Positions 1-7,944 of a DNA stretch of 64,000 nucleotides are shown here, piece by piece. Origin of the DNA: an uncultured Holdemanella sp. (GTDB lineage Bacteria > Bacillota_I > Bacilli_A > Erysipelotrichales > Erysipelotrichaceae); contig CAAEDN010000006.1 of NCBI GenBank assembly GCA_900754615.1, forward strand, positions 1 through 64,000, written 5' to 3'. Every line of letters starts with the position of its first letter. The first letter of the stretch is position 1. The position numbers were made by a program, and so were the translations under genes. The notes under the pieces are model-generated. The model did not search any database, had not been told where the DNA came from, and worked only from the letters and a program-made list of their open reading frames with translations.

Positions 1-298
1 TTACATTCAAGTTTGGATAACAGATACTGTTACGAATCTGTTCAAAAGCTCTTCCTGCCGCAAACATCGCAAAACTCGATGCATATACAACCTTATTACT
101 TGCAGCCATACCAGCAGCGACTGCCATCATATTTCCTTCGGCAATTCCCATATTGAAATGATGCTCTGGTCTTGCCTTTTTAGCTTCGATTGTCTTTGTT
201 GATTTTGTAAGATCGGCATCCAACACAAATAGATCATCATGTTCTACGATTAGTTTTGCCAAAGTCTTACCATACGCTTCTCTTGTTGCCGTTGCCAT
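1..298 (-). CDS. Transketolase, C-terminal subunit (partial)
   Basis: This is the N-terminal part of the pyrimidine-binding/C-terminal half of a split, two-subunit transketolase. The reading frame runs off the left window edge after about 99 codons. The protein begins MATATREAYGKTLAKLI and continues with HDDLFVLDADLTKST and HHFNMGIAEGNMMAVAAGMA, the typical opening of this subunit, with the conserved Glu that helps activate thiamine diphosphate. Its ATG overlaps the stop codon of the N-terminal subunit gene (TAATG), so the two are translationally coupled. It transfers two-carbon ketol units between sugar phosphates. Its place behind a PTS EIIA gene suggests a sugar-specific catabolic copy rather than a housekeeping one. 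That specificity is inferred. Confidence 0.93.
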   Translation of the reverse strand, partial: MATATREAYGKTLAKLIVEHDDLFVLDADLTKSTKTIEAKKARPEHHFNMGIAEGNMMAVAAGMAASNKVVYASSFAMFAAGRAFEQIRNSICYPNLNV

Positions 299-1107
299 TA
301 TTCAAGACCTCCTAATTCCTTCATTGCCTGTTCATACTGTTCTTGGTTTGGTGCTGCTCCATGCCATGCATAGTTATTTTCCATGAAAGATACACCTTTA
401 CCCTTAATAGTATGCGCAATGATTACAGTTGGTTTATCTTTTACTTGTTTAGCCTGTTCAAATGCATTTCTTAATTCATCAAAGTCATGTCCATTTACAT
501 CTAATACGTTCCATCCGAATGCTTCAAATTTTGATTTAAATGGTTCTGGTGAAATGACATCCGCAATATTTCCATCAATCTGTAAATGATTATAATCAAG
601 AATTGCACATAAGTTATCTAGCTTGTAATGACTTGCAGCCATAGCGGCTTCCCAAACTTGACCTTCTTCGCATTCACCATCTCCAAGTAATGCATAGATA
701 CGGTGATTATTTCCATCTACCTTATTTGAGATAGCCATACCTACAGCACAAGAAATACCTTGTCCTAAAGATCCAGTAGACATATCCACACCTGCTACAT
801 AGTTCATATTTGGATGTCCCTGTAATTTTGAATCAATATGTCTAAATGTTGTTAGATCTTCATCTAATAGACCTTTTTCTTTTAGTGTTGCATACAATAC
901 AGGACTTGCATGTCCCTTGCTCAATACAAAACGATCACGATCAATTAAATCTACATTTTCTTTATTAATATCCATTTGTTCAAAGTATAGTTCTGTCATG
1001 ATATCCGCTGCACTCAATGAGCCTCCTGGATGTCCTGATTTTGCACTATAGACTTCAGTTAGAATATTTTTACGAATATTATTTGCGTGTTGTTCTAAAT
1101 TCATCAT
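298..1107 (-). CDS. Transketolase, N-terminal (thiamine diphosphate-binding) subunit
   Basis: This 269-residue protein is the thiamine-diphosphate-binding half of a split transketolase. Visible family signatures are SGHPGGSLSAADIM near residue 24, SKGHASPVLYATL, DMSTGSLGQGIS and the diphosphate/metal motif GDGECEEGQVWEAA followed by DYNHLQIDG. The length is normal for this half. Two adjacent ATG codons (1105-1107 and 1102-1104) follow an AAGGAG site. The second has the better 7-nt spacing, so the protein may be 268 residues. It lies 8 nt behind the EIIA gene, in the order EIIA, N-half, C-half. Such pairs in PTS operons feed imported sugars into the pentose phosphate pathway. Two-subunit forms acting on unusual ketoses such as apulose 4-phosphate are also known, so the substrate stays open. 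Confidence 0.95.
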   Translation of the reverse strand: MMNLEQHANNIRKNILTEVYSAKSGHPGGSLSAADIMTELYFEQMDINKENVDLIDRDRFVLSKGHASPVLYATLKEKGLLDEDLTTFRHIDSKLQGHPNMNYVAGVDMSTGSLGQGISCAVGMAISNKVDGNNHRIYALLGDGECEEGQVWEAAMAASHYKLDNLCAILDYNHLQIDGNIADVISPEPFKSKFEAFGWNVLDVNGHDFDELRNAFEQAKQVKDKPTVIIAHTIKGKGVSFMENNYAWHGAAPNQEQYEQAMKELGGLE

Positions 1108-1115
1108 CTTGCTCC

Positions 1116-1589
1116 TTATTTCAAAACAAACAATGTATCCGTTGCAGAAACATCTTGATTTTCATTACGTTCTTTAATTGTTTTATCTTTTGAACTGGTT
1201 ACGATAACCATTGTAGTCATGTCATATTTTTGAGTTAAATAATCCATGTCTGCTGAAATGATGACATCTCCTTTTTTCACAGAAGCACCCTGCGTAGTAC
1301 TTGATTTAAAACCATTTCCATTTTCATTGACTGTATCCATACCAATGTGAACTAAAATTTCTGTTCCATCAGCAGCTGTAATACCATATGCATGCATACT
1401 TGGGAATAGTGCAGAAACCACGCCATCACAAGGAGCAACAAATGTATTTCCACTAGGTACAACGGCAACTCCGTCACCCATCATTTTTTGAGAAAACATA
1501 GGATCTTTTACATCCTCTATTGGAATACTTTTACCATTTATTGGACTACCAATTTCTAAAGCATTATTTTTTTTGAATAAATTAAACAT
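1116..1589 (-). CDS. PTS glucose-family EIIA component
   Basis: This 157-residue free-standing EIIA of the glucose/Crr family carries phosphate from HPr to an EIIB domain. The conserved histidine pair is visible: His66 in SMHAYGI and the phospho-accepting His81 in ILVHIGMDTV. The N-terminal strand IGSPINGKSIPIEDVKDPMF is typical. Length matches the family (about 160). It is the first gene of the EIIA-tkt operon and is preceded by the RBS AAGGTAGG. The EIIBC protein encoded at 6236-7834 lacks an EIIA domain, so this protein is its likely partner. The two units also share a similar upstream palindrome. No sign of truncation. Confidence 0.95.
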   Translation of the reverse strand: MFNLFKKNNALEIGSPINGKSIPIEDVKDPMFSQKMMGDGVAVVPSGNTFVAPCDGVVSALFPSMHAYGITAADGTEILVHIGMDTVNENGNGFKSSTTQGASVKKGDVIISADMDYLTQKYDMTTMVIVTSSKDKTIKERNENQDVSATDTLFVLK

Positions 1590-1663
1590 AGATAAACCTA
1601 CCTTTCAAATGTATAATATCATGTACAAAATCGTTTTAATACTCATTATCTCATATAGAAATG

Positions 1664-1679
1664 ACCGTATTGTTACGGT
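1664..1679. promoter_or_regulatory. Operator-like palindrome A upstream of EIIA-tkt operon
   Basis: ACCGTA-TTGT-TACGGT is a perfect 6-4-6 inverted repeat about 75 bp upstream of the EIIA start codon. Closely related sites lie at 10787-10802 (before the epimerase gene) and 7915-7930 (before EIIBC). The most economical reader is the adjacent PRD regulator; this is inferred from spacing and recurrence. Confidence 0.55.
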
Positions 1680-1691
1680 AACTAAGTTAAC

Positions 1692-1722
1692 GAAAAAAGA
1701 GCTAGACTTATCTAACTCTTTT
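1692..1722 (-). terminator. Rho-independent terminator of the PRD regulator gene
   Basis: The arms AAGAGTTAGA and TCTAGCTCTT (minus-strand reading, one G-U pair) flank a 4-nt loop and are followed by a run of six T. The hairpin overlaps the stop codon of the regulator gene. Confidence 0.8.
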
Positions 1723-3241
1723 CTTTCGTATATTGACTTGGATTATTCTTCTCTTTAAAATGCTCATAGCCAACTGTATTCAGTTTTAAGATATCCGCCT
1801 CATCTAATATAGGACTGATTTTTACCACAGATTTATCTGTTATGATCGTTGCACTTGTTGTAGATAAGAATAAATCATATTCACTTAAATCTTCATCACG
1901 ATAAGAACGTACATCAATGATTCTTGATATATTCATATACGGAACTAAGTCATTGATTCTTTGTTGAAGAAACTTATTTACACCAACACTATTTTCACTA
2001 ATTAAAAGTACATTTAATTTCTTCTTTTCTCGATCTAAAGCTGCCACAAGATGCAATGTCAAATAGCCAATTTCATCATCACTGATCACATATCCAAAGT
2101 TTCTTTCAATGACTTTACAACAATCCTTCGTAATTAGAAACGTATTTCGAAATTGATTTTTGATTATCGGCAACAACGTATTTTCCATGGGAATATTGTG
2201 CTCCAAACGCGTAATAGCCGGCTTACAATGTCGATATAATGATGAGAATAATTCTTCATCTTTATCAAATGGATAATCAAACTGTTTCATCCAGCCATGA
2301 ATCAATTGATAAGCCATGACCTTCGCACTTGTATCTGTGCTTGTTTTGTTTGAATCCGAAACAATAGACTGAATGTGTACCTGCAAATAATGTACTTCCG
2401 TCTCATTAAAAGATATCGAATAGGCTTTTTCAATAGCTTCACAAATGATTTCTGCCTCATGATAATAATTTGCATTTTCCAATTTACGCATGAAGTCCTT
2501 CGATAAGGCCACAGGACAATCATCTAAGATCCTGATGTAGGAAATAAAAACACGAATCAACAATCTTTGCATGCGATCAAATGATAATTCATCAAATAAA
2601 GAAAGCTTTGTTTCTAAAACAACATTAAACAAATCATAGAAATTTTTATCCGTATAATCTATGGAAGGATAAATAAAATAATCTGTACTCCTATAGTCCG
2701 GATTCAAAATCAGTTCACTCAACATATTGTACTTTTCATTTTGCATCATATAATCAAAAATACAATCCCGAATATGTCTTTCCTTGCCCTTTACATAAAT
2801 ACCTGCATTGCTAGAAACGATTTCCAGTTTTTTATGTTTAAAATAATCCCTTAACGCATGGACGTCCTTATGAATCGTTGCTTTTGATACATATAATTCT
2901 TCCCCTAACATACTCGACTTACATGGATCTGTAGCAGTAAGAATTCTTAGGGCAATATAAGACTGTCTAGCCAAAGGCGAAAACTCCTGATTGGTATCCA
3001 CTTCAATATTATATTTATTTTTAAGTGCCAGCTTTGCCGAATCCGGCCCCACCATTCGAATTCCCGTACCTTGTTTTCGAATCAACTCAATATTATACGG
3101 TGCACAAACACTTTCCACCGTCTTAAGATCCATTCTTACAGTCTTGTTCGAGGCTTTTACAACCTCTTTGATTTGATCGACTGTCATATAATCTTCTTGA
3201 TTTAACAACAATTGAATAATTCGAATAACCCTTTGATTCAT
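1712..3241 (-). CDS. PRD-domain PTS-controlled transcriptional activator (BglG/MtlR type)
   Basis: This 509-residue regulator has two N-terminal helix-turn-helix domains (about residues 1-60 and 85-145), two PRD modules (about 175-290 and 300-400) and an EIIB-like fold near 405-490. PRD signatures include EVHYLQVHIQSI and the histidine-bearing DDEIGYLTLHLVAALDR. In MtlR/LicR-type activators these histidines are phosphorylated by PTS proteins to tune DNA binding. The EIIB-like domain reads VLLISENSVG where a catalytic Cys would sit, so it probably senses rather than transfers phosphate. There is no C-terminal EIIA domain. It lies between the EIIA-tkt operon and the EIIBC operon, both preceded by similar palindromes, so it likely controls both. 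The start follows GGAGGTGATTAAGT. Confidence 0.9.
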   Translation of the reverse strand: MNQRVIRIIQLLLNQEDYMTVDQIKEVVKASNKTVRMDLKTVESVCAPYNIELIRKQGTGIRMVGPDSAKLALKNKYNIEVDTNQEFSPLARQSYIALRILTATDPCKSSMLGEELYVSKATIHKDVHALRDYFKHKKLEIVSSNAGIYVKGKERHIRDCIFDYMMQNEKYNMLSELILNPDYRSTDYFIYPSIDYTDKNFYDLFNVVLETKLSLFDELSFDRMQRLLIRVFISYIRILDDCPVALSKDFMRKLENANYYHEAEIICEAIEKAYSISFNETEVHYLQVHIQSIVSDSNKTSTDTSAKVMAYQLIHGWMKQFDYPFDKDEELFSSLYRHCKPAITRLEHNIPMENTLLPIIKNQFRNTFLITKDCCKVIERNFGYVISDDEIGYLTLHLVAALDREKKKLNVLLISENSVGVNKFLQQRINDLVPYMNISRIIDVRSYRDEDLSEYDLFLSTTSATIITDKSVVKISPILDEADILKLNTVGYEHFKEKNNPSQYTKEKS

Positions 3242-3276
3242 ACTTAATCACCTCCGCAAGATCATTAATAATTAGT

Positions 3277-3303
3277 GAAAAAACATGGAAATGTTTCCAT
3301 GTT
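3277..3303 (-). terminator. Rho-independent terminator after the HAD phosphatase gene
   Basis: The 10-bp arms AACATGGAAA and TTTCCATGTT are followed on the minus strand by a T-run. The hairpin overlaps the stop codon of the HAD gene and closes the long epimerase-to-HAD gene cluster just before the regulator gene. Confidence 0.85.
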
Positions 3304-4087
3304 AATCCACATATTTAAGAATTGCTTCAGCAACTCCATCTTCTTCATTTGTATATTCAGTCATATATTTTGTTTTTCCTAAAAGATACTTTGAAGCATT
3401 CTTCATCGCATATCCATAATCAACAACTTCTAACATGGATATATCATTCATATCATCACCAAATGCGATTGTGCTTTTATATTGATGCTCTTTACAAATC
3501 TTTTTAACAACATCCCCCTTGTTGATATGATTAGCCATGATATCAAAGCTCTTTACATGTGACGACGTAATTGAAACAAAAGCATCACACTCTTGTTTTA
3601 AAGCATTTAACCTATCATCATCCTCATCCACAAGTAAGACTTTATAAATATCCGTTTGAATCCTATCAAAAGATTCAATATTTCGATATACTTTTATTTT
3701 ACCTTCATTTTCTAAATCTTCATAGGTAAATCGAACATCATCATCACTGCAATATACAGTATCCACACCTTTTAAATAGTATTTCTGAATCGAATTCTTT
3801 TGGATGCTATCCCATAATTTTTTCAAAGATACAATATCTATATTTGTTTTGAATGCATCCCCATTTATTTTATACAATGCTCCATTAAATGCAACTCGAC
3901 TGCATCTTTGATCAATCGAATCTGCAATTTGATCCACATAAAATATGGGTCTTCCACTCACAATATAAACATCAATTCCGCTATTCATACAGTGCATCAA
4001 AACCTGCTTATTTTTTTGACTGACAACCTTTTTCGAATTTAATAAAGTTCCATCCAAATCAAGAAAAACAGCATCAATCTTATTCAT
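3302..4087 (-). CDS. HAD-superfamily Cof-type sugar phosphatase
   Basis: This 261-residue Cof-type HAD hydrolase has motif I DLDGTLLNSKK at the N-terminus with the nucleophile Asp, motif II in DVYIVSGRP, and the motif III/IV region ending in FGDDMNDISMLEVVDYGYAM. The length is typical of the Cof/YidA group, which removes phosphate from sugar phosphates and nucleotides. Its start overlaps the 3' end of the alcohol dehydrogenase gene by 8 nt, so the two are coupled. It ends the operon at a strong hairpin. In this context it may relieve sugar-phosphate stress or finish a pathway step. The substrate cannot be read from sequence. Confidence 0.9.
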   Translation of the reverse strand: MNKIDAVFLDLDGTLLNSKKVVSQKNKQVLMHCMNSGIDVYIVSGRPIFYVDQIADSIDQRCSRVAFNGALYKINGDAFKTNIDIVSLKKLWDSIQKNSIQKYYLKGVDTVYCSDDDVRFTYEDLENEGKIKVYRNIESFDRIQTDIYKVLLVDEDDDRLNALKQECDAFVSITSSHVKSFDIMANHINKGDVVKKICKEHQYKSTIAFGDDMNDISMLEVVDYGYAMKNASKYLLGKTKYMTEYTNEEDGVAEAILKYVD

Positions 4088-5219
4088 AAGACTGTTCTAA
4101 AATTTTAATGCATTCTTCATAAGATGCGAATGGCAAATGATGTAGAATAGGTGAATTGCAAATTTCATCAAATTGATCTTGTGTTACACCCATTGTTTTT
4201 AATGATACATTCATACCAATAGATTCCATGAAATCAGCAACGATATCTGTTAATTCTTTCGCTTCATGATTTGATTTTGAAGGATCCATGATATCGGCTA
4301 ATTTTGCGAAATCTTCTTTGTGCTTGTCATTCATAACACTCACAAAAGGTACAAACACACATGCCAACGCAACACCATGCGTCATATTCGTAATACCACC
4401 AATGATTTCACTCAATGGATGTGGAATATCAGCACCAGAGTTTGATAATGCTTTTCCTGCTAAAGTATCCGATAAACTCATGTATTTTCTATATTCAATA
4501 TTTGTGATTTCCTCATGTAATTTTGGTAAATATTCACAAATCATCTTAATTGCGTTTACACTGTCAAAACGAGAATACACACTGTGATGTACATTTAAAT
4601 AACTTTCAAAAGCATGTGTAAATGCATCAAATCCAGTTGCCATACTCATCTTCAATGGTAATGTAGCTACTAAACTAGGATCCAAAATCACTTCTTTTGA
4701 AATGCATTGAGGATGATAAATCGTACACTTATCATGATTTCTAGAGATAACAGCTGCCTGTGTAACTTGAGAGCCTGTACCTGATGTTGTTGGAACCGAA
4801 ATAATTGGTAAAACATTTTCAGAGTAAACTCCATAATCTCCATATGGAGAATCAAATTTTTCAAACAACATATCCCAATCAATTGTTTCATCTTGGTTTG
4901 TCAATGCCAATACTTTCGCTGTATCAATTGAACTACCACCACCAACAGCTAAAACAACATCTGCATGGTATGCATTTAACATTTCATGCCCTTTTTCAAT
5001 CATTGTTGAACTTGGATTTGGTGTAACCTGATCAAAGTGTAAATATTCTAAACCATTATCTTCACACAATGCTTTTACGCGATTATATAGTGGAACCAAT
5101 GGTTCATCTGGTGTAGTAACAATAAAAATTTTCTTTCCATATTTTTTTAAAATATTTGGCAACTGATTCAAAGAATCACACTCAAAATAAATCTTACTTG
5201 GCTGATAATAAATTTCCAT
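4080..5219 (-). CDS. Iron-containing (group III) alcohol dehydrogenase
   Basis: This 379-residue NAD(P)-dependent dehydrogenase belongs to the Fe-ADH family. The dinucleotide motif AVGGGSSIDTAK is near residue 95. Metal-ligand motifs follow: ATGFDAFTHAFESYL (Asp and His) and ITNMTHGVALACVF (His). PTTSGTGSQVTQAAVI is the usual family signature. The length is normal. Members interconvert aldehydes or ketones and alcohols, including small diols and lactaldehyde. The gene sits 9 nt after a GlcG/HbpS-like gene, a family often found beside diol or glycerol dehydrogenases, and overlaps the HAD gene. It probably disposes of a carbonyl product of the imported sugar; the substrate is inferred only in class. 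Confidence 0.93.
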   Translation of the reverse strand: MEIYYQPSKIYFECDSLNQLPNILKKYGKKIFIVTTPDEPLVPLYNRVKALCEDNGLEYLHFDQVTPNPSSTMIEKGHEMLNAYHADVVLAVGGGSSIDTAKVLALTNQDETIDWDMLFEKFDSPYGDYGVYSENVLPIISVPTTSGTGSQVTQAAVISRNHDKCTIYHPQCISKEVILDPSLVATLPLKMSMATGFDAFTHAFESYLNVHHSVYSRFDSVNAIKMICEYLPKLHEEITNIEYRKYMSLSDTLAGKALSNSGADIPHPLSEIIGGITNMTHGVALACVFVPFVSVMNDKHKEDFAKLADIMDPSKSNHEAKELTDIVADFMESIGMNVSLKTMGVTQDQFDEICNSPILHHLPFASYEECIKILEQSYE

Positions 5220-5228
5220 TTTAACACT

Positions 5229-5666
5229 CTACTTTCTATTTACATATAATTCAAAACCATCTAAAATACTCTGATGATCTTCTTCTGGTTTCATTCCCGA
5301 AACCGTGCAAGCCCCAATGACTTGATCATTATCTAATACAATCGGAATACTTCCAGGAGTAAAAGTATAATCCTTATAAGTAAGGCCATACTTTTGAACT
5401 AAGTTCTGCTCATTCCCTTTGTTTTTTTCAAACAATTCTAGTGTAGACATTCCAAAGTATAGACAAGAATTCGTCTTTCTTTGTAGCCAATGCCCATTAT
5501 CTACAATACATGCATCCGACATATATCGATACACTTCTTTACCATACAAAGTGATTGAAATACAGCATTTTTTAATATCTTTACTTATCAAATAATCATG
5601 AATACAAGTTCCTAATTGATAGCCATCTTCACATGAACAATGATCCATATTTAATTTATATTTCAT
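5229..5666 (-). CDS. GlcG/HbpS-type (DUF336, UPF0303-like) protein
   Basis: This 145-residue protein resembles the haem-degrading/UPF0303 branch of the GlcG/HbpS/PduO-C superfamily. Visible family features are the central YFGMSTLELFEKN, the glycine-proline turn FTPGSIPIVL and the C-terminal IGACTVSGMKPEEDHQSILDGFE. Relatives bind haem or cobalamin-type ligands, or have no known ligand. It is rich in Cys near the N-terminus (HCSCEDGYQLGTC and KKCCIS), which is unusual for the family and could bind metal. It lies 4 nt after the membrane-protein gene and 9 nt before the alcohol dehydrogenase gene, so it is co-transcribed with PTS sugar genes. Its biochemical role here is unknown. Confidence 0.75.
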   Translation of the reverse strand: MKYKLNMDHCSCEDGYQLGTCIHDYLISKDIKKCCISITLYGKEVYRYMSDACIVDNGHWLQRKTNSCLYFGMSTLELFEKNKGNEQNLVQKYGLTYKDYTFTPGSIPIVLDNDQVIGACTVSGMKPEEDHQSILDGFELYVNRK

Positions 5667-5670
5667 ATTA

Positions 5671-6189
5671 TTACCTCAAAACTAAAGAACCAATCGTAGT
5701 CTCTAAAATAAACAAGACGGCGAATATAACAAATACAGTAATACAAATGCCTAACTGGCCTTCTTTTTTTAATCCTTGCATCATATTTCCAAATGAGAAA
5801 TAATCTTTCCATTTATAAATCTTATTCAAAGCAACAATTCCCAAAGCCATAGTAATAAAGTTTAAAAAACAAGCACTAAATACAGTGATGACCAACAGTT
5901 TAAAACGATTGCCCTCCACATTTTTATATTCTGAAAAATCTTTAATGTATTGATCCGCCAAAAAATAATTGAATAAAGAAGCCATAGCCATAATGAATCC
6001 ACTCACAACTGACATATTTTTTGAAACCACTTCGGATAAAGGTTGATTTAACATGACAGACAATAAGCCAGTATATAAAAGAATCAATAAAATGAGCACA
6101 ATTGAAATTATTTTAATATATTTCACATATTTAATTGCATCTACATTTTTAAAATACATGCGTTTCTTTTTTATTTCTTGTTTATTCAT
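5671..6189 (-). CDS. Hypothetical membrane protein with about four TM segments
   Basis: I do not recognise the family of this 172-residue protein. After a basic N-terminus (MNKQEIKKKRMYFKN) hydrophobic segments lie near residues 23-47, 57-80, 96-122 and 148-170, giving a likely four-helix inner-membrane protein. It lies directly between EIIBC and the GlcG-like gene in the operon, with an RBS AGGAGGG. No catalytic motif is visible. The operon position suggests a role linked to the PTS, for example as an accessory membrane subunit, but that is inference. Confidence 0.7.
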   Translation of the reverse strand: MNKQEIKKKRMYFKNVDAIKYVKYIKIISIVLILLILLYTGLLSVMLNQPLSEVVSKNMSVVSGFIMAMASLFNYFLADQYIKDFSEYKNVEGNRFKLLVITVFSACFLNFITMALGIVALNKIYKWKDYFSFGNMMQGLKKEGQLGICITVFVIFAVLFILETTIGSLVLR

Positions 6190-6204
6190 AAGACCCTCCT
6201 AAAG

Positions 6205-6228
6205 AAGGCAAGATCGAAATCTTGCCTT
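6205..6228 (-). promoter_or_regulatory. Intercistronic stem-loop with UUCG tetraloop
   Basis: The perfect 10-bp stem AAGGCAAGAT / ATCTTGCCTT encloses TTCG on the minus (transcribed) strand, just after the EIIBC stop codon. No U-run follows, so it looks like an mRNA-stabilising or processing hairpin that uncouples high EIIBC expression from downstream genes, rather than a full terminator. Confidence 0.65.
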
Positions 6229-6235
6229 ATATTTT

Positions 6236-7834
6236 TTAATCAATATTTAAAATGTCTTTTACTTTAGTTGCGATGTTTTGTACTTGAACACCATAAATGA
6301 CTTGTAAAGAATTGTTTCCATGTACTACGCCAACAGCTTGTAAATAAGCTTTCCAATCATCATCACTAGCAACGATTGAATCATCTTTAACTGTAACTCT
6401 CAAACGAGTTGCACAGTTTGTTACTGTTACGATGTTTTCTGAACCACCTAAGGCTTCAATGATTCTTGCTTCTAAAGAATCTGTATCAGCAGCACCATTT
6501 GCCGCATTGTCTTTTTCACGATATTCTTTTTTGCTGAATAAGTGAACTTTTGCTTCTCCACGACCTGGAGTTTGAAGATCAAACTTAACAATCATGAACT
6601 TGAATGCAACATAGTAAACTACGAATGTTAATGGGATCAACCATAAAGCTGCCATAGCATGAACTTTTTGAGGTTGGAAAATATTAGGAATCATAAAGAA
6701 TAATGCTGTACCATTGATACTGATCTTTGTGATTTCAGCTAATACATAGCACAATCCACATAATGGAGCATATACTAACCAATATAATTGTGGAGCAGCG
6801 AACAAGAATGTATATTCAAATGGTTCAGAAATACCAACCATCATCAATGTGAATACTGCAGGTAATAACATAGAAGCAACGGCTTTACGATTTTCTTTAT
6901 TTGCACATTTATATAATGCGAATGCAGCACCTGGAATACCACCTAATTGGAACAACAAACGTCCGTTTGTGAAGTTACGAGTGATATATCCTGTAGCCGT
7001 TTTACTTGCTGCTTGACCATTGATAATATTCTTAACACCTTCGTATACAACGCCATCAATTGTCATTGTTCCACCAACTTTTGAATATTCAATTGGGAAT
7101 GCAATTAAGTGGTGTAATCCGAATGGTAATAATGCTTTATCTAATGTACCGAATACGAATGTTCCTAATAATCCACTACGACCGATGAATGATGTGATTG
7201 CTTGTAATCCACCACCAATGAATGGCCATACATAATAAGTAACGATTGCTAATGGGATAGATAATACTGTTACTAAGATAACAACTGTTTTTGTACCAGC
7301 AAAGAAACCAAACATTTCTGGCAATTTAGTATCTACGAATTTATTGTGTACTAATGAAGTGACTAAACCAACGATCAAACCAGAGAACATTCCCATATTA
7401 TAAGTGAATATTCCTAAGAAGTCTCCGAATAATGCATTGTAATTCATAGCTGCTTCCGTGCTCATTCCTGATTTTACTAATGCATCAATCTGAATTGTTT
7501 CCTGAGTCACACCAATTAAGTTTGCCCAGTTTCCAATACCAGCTGTGTAAGTGAAGAATAATACTAAACCAGCAAAGGCTGCCCAGCCTTTTTCTTTTTT
7601 AGCTAGTGTAAATGAAATTGCCACAGCAAACCACATCTGCAATGTGTTCATGAAGAAGAATCCACATGATGCTAGCATTGAAAATATGTTATAGAAGAAT
7701 CCGCCAGGTTGAAGTACGTAGTTTGTAAATGCACAACCAATACCGACAAAGAAACCTACCATAACAAGAAGGATGATTGGTACCATCATGGCACCAGCAA
7801 AAGTTTGTAATTTTGCCTGAACTTGTTTAAACAT
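6236..7834 (-). CDS. PTS EIIBC sugar permease, glucose/maltose family
   Basis: This 532-residue permease has an N-terminal EIIC membrane domain (about residues 1-430) and a C-terminal EIIB domain (about 450-532) with the phosphorylated cysteine in TVTNCATRLRVTV. EIIC signatures include FGLHHLIAFPIEYS and GISEPFEYTFLFAAP, the conserved sugar-site region of the glucose superfamily. There is no EIIA domain, matching the free EIIA at 1116-1589. It moves its sugar in while phosphorylating it. The sugar is unknown: glucose, maltose-like and N-acetylglucosamine permeases share this fold. It leads a unit with its own promoter, a palindrome like that of the EIIA operon and a possible catabolite-repression site, and is followed by a strong stem-loop. 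Confidence 0.93.
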   Translation of the reverse strand: MFKQVQAKLQTFAGAMMVPIILLVMVGFFVGIGCAFTNYVLQPGGFFYNIFSMLASCGFFFMNTLQMWFAVAISFTLAKKEKGWAAFAGLVLFFTYTAGIGNWANLIGVTQETIQIDALVKSGMSTEAAMNYNALFGDFLGIFTYNMGMFSGLIVGLVTSLVHNKFVDTKLPEMFGFFAGTKTVVILVTVLSIPLAIVTYYVWPFIGGGLQAITSFIGRSGLLGTFVFGTLDKALLPFGLHHLIAFPIEYSKVGGTMTIDGVVYEGVKNIINGQAASKTATGYITRNFTNGRLLFQLGGIPGAAFALYKCANKENRKAVASMLLPAVFTLMMVGISEPFEYTFLFAAPQLYWLVYAPLCGLCYVLAEITKISINGTALFFMIPNIFQPQKVHAMAALWLIPLTFVVYYVAFKFMIVKFDLQTPGRGEAKVHLFSKKEYREKDNAANGAADTDSLEARIIEALGGSENIVTVTNCATRLRVTVKDDSIVASDDDWKAYLQAVGVVHGNNSLQVIYGVQVQNIATKVKDILNID

Positions 7835-7877
7835 AAAGTTTTATACCTCTCTCTCTAGATTTATGATAACAAAACGC

Positions 7878-7891
7878 AGTAAGCGATTACA
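7878..7891 (-). promoter_or_regulatory. Candidate cre (CcpA) site before EIIBC
   Basis: TGTAATCGCTTACT (minus reading) matches the Bacillota cre consensus with one mismatch. It lies about 15 bp downstream of the -10 box at 7903-7908, where a bound repressor would block transcription. Function is inferred from the match and position. Confidence 0.5.
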
Positions 7892-7902
7892 ATTGCGTGA
7901 GT

Positions 7903-7930
7903 ATTATATAAAGTTACGTATCGATGTGGT
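7903..7930 (-). promoter_or_regulatory. EIIBC promoter with operator-like site C
   Basis: A TATAAT -10 box (7903-7908) is preceded, where a -35 box should be, by a relative of palindrome A (TACGTATCGATGTGGT on the plus strand, 7915-7930). It shares 11 of 16 positions with site A and most of the right half of site B. A site over a weak -35 box suggests activator-dependent transcription by the PRD regulator. Confidence 0.5.
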
Positions 7931-7944
7931 AAAACTTTAACCAT

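Noticed and set aside
1573..1758. 61-codon plus-strand frame over the EIIA promoter region
   Set aside because: It spans a promoter, a palindrome and a terminator, lacks a ribosome site and has low-complexity composition.
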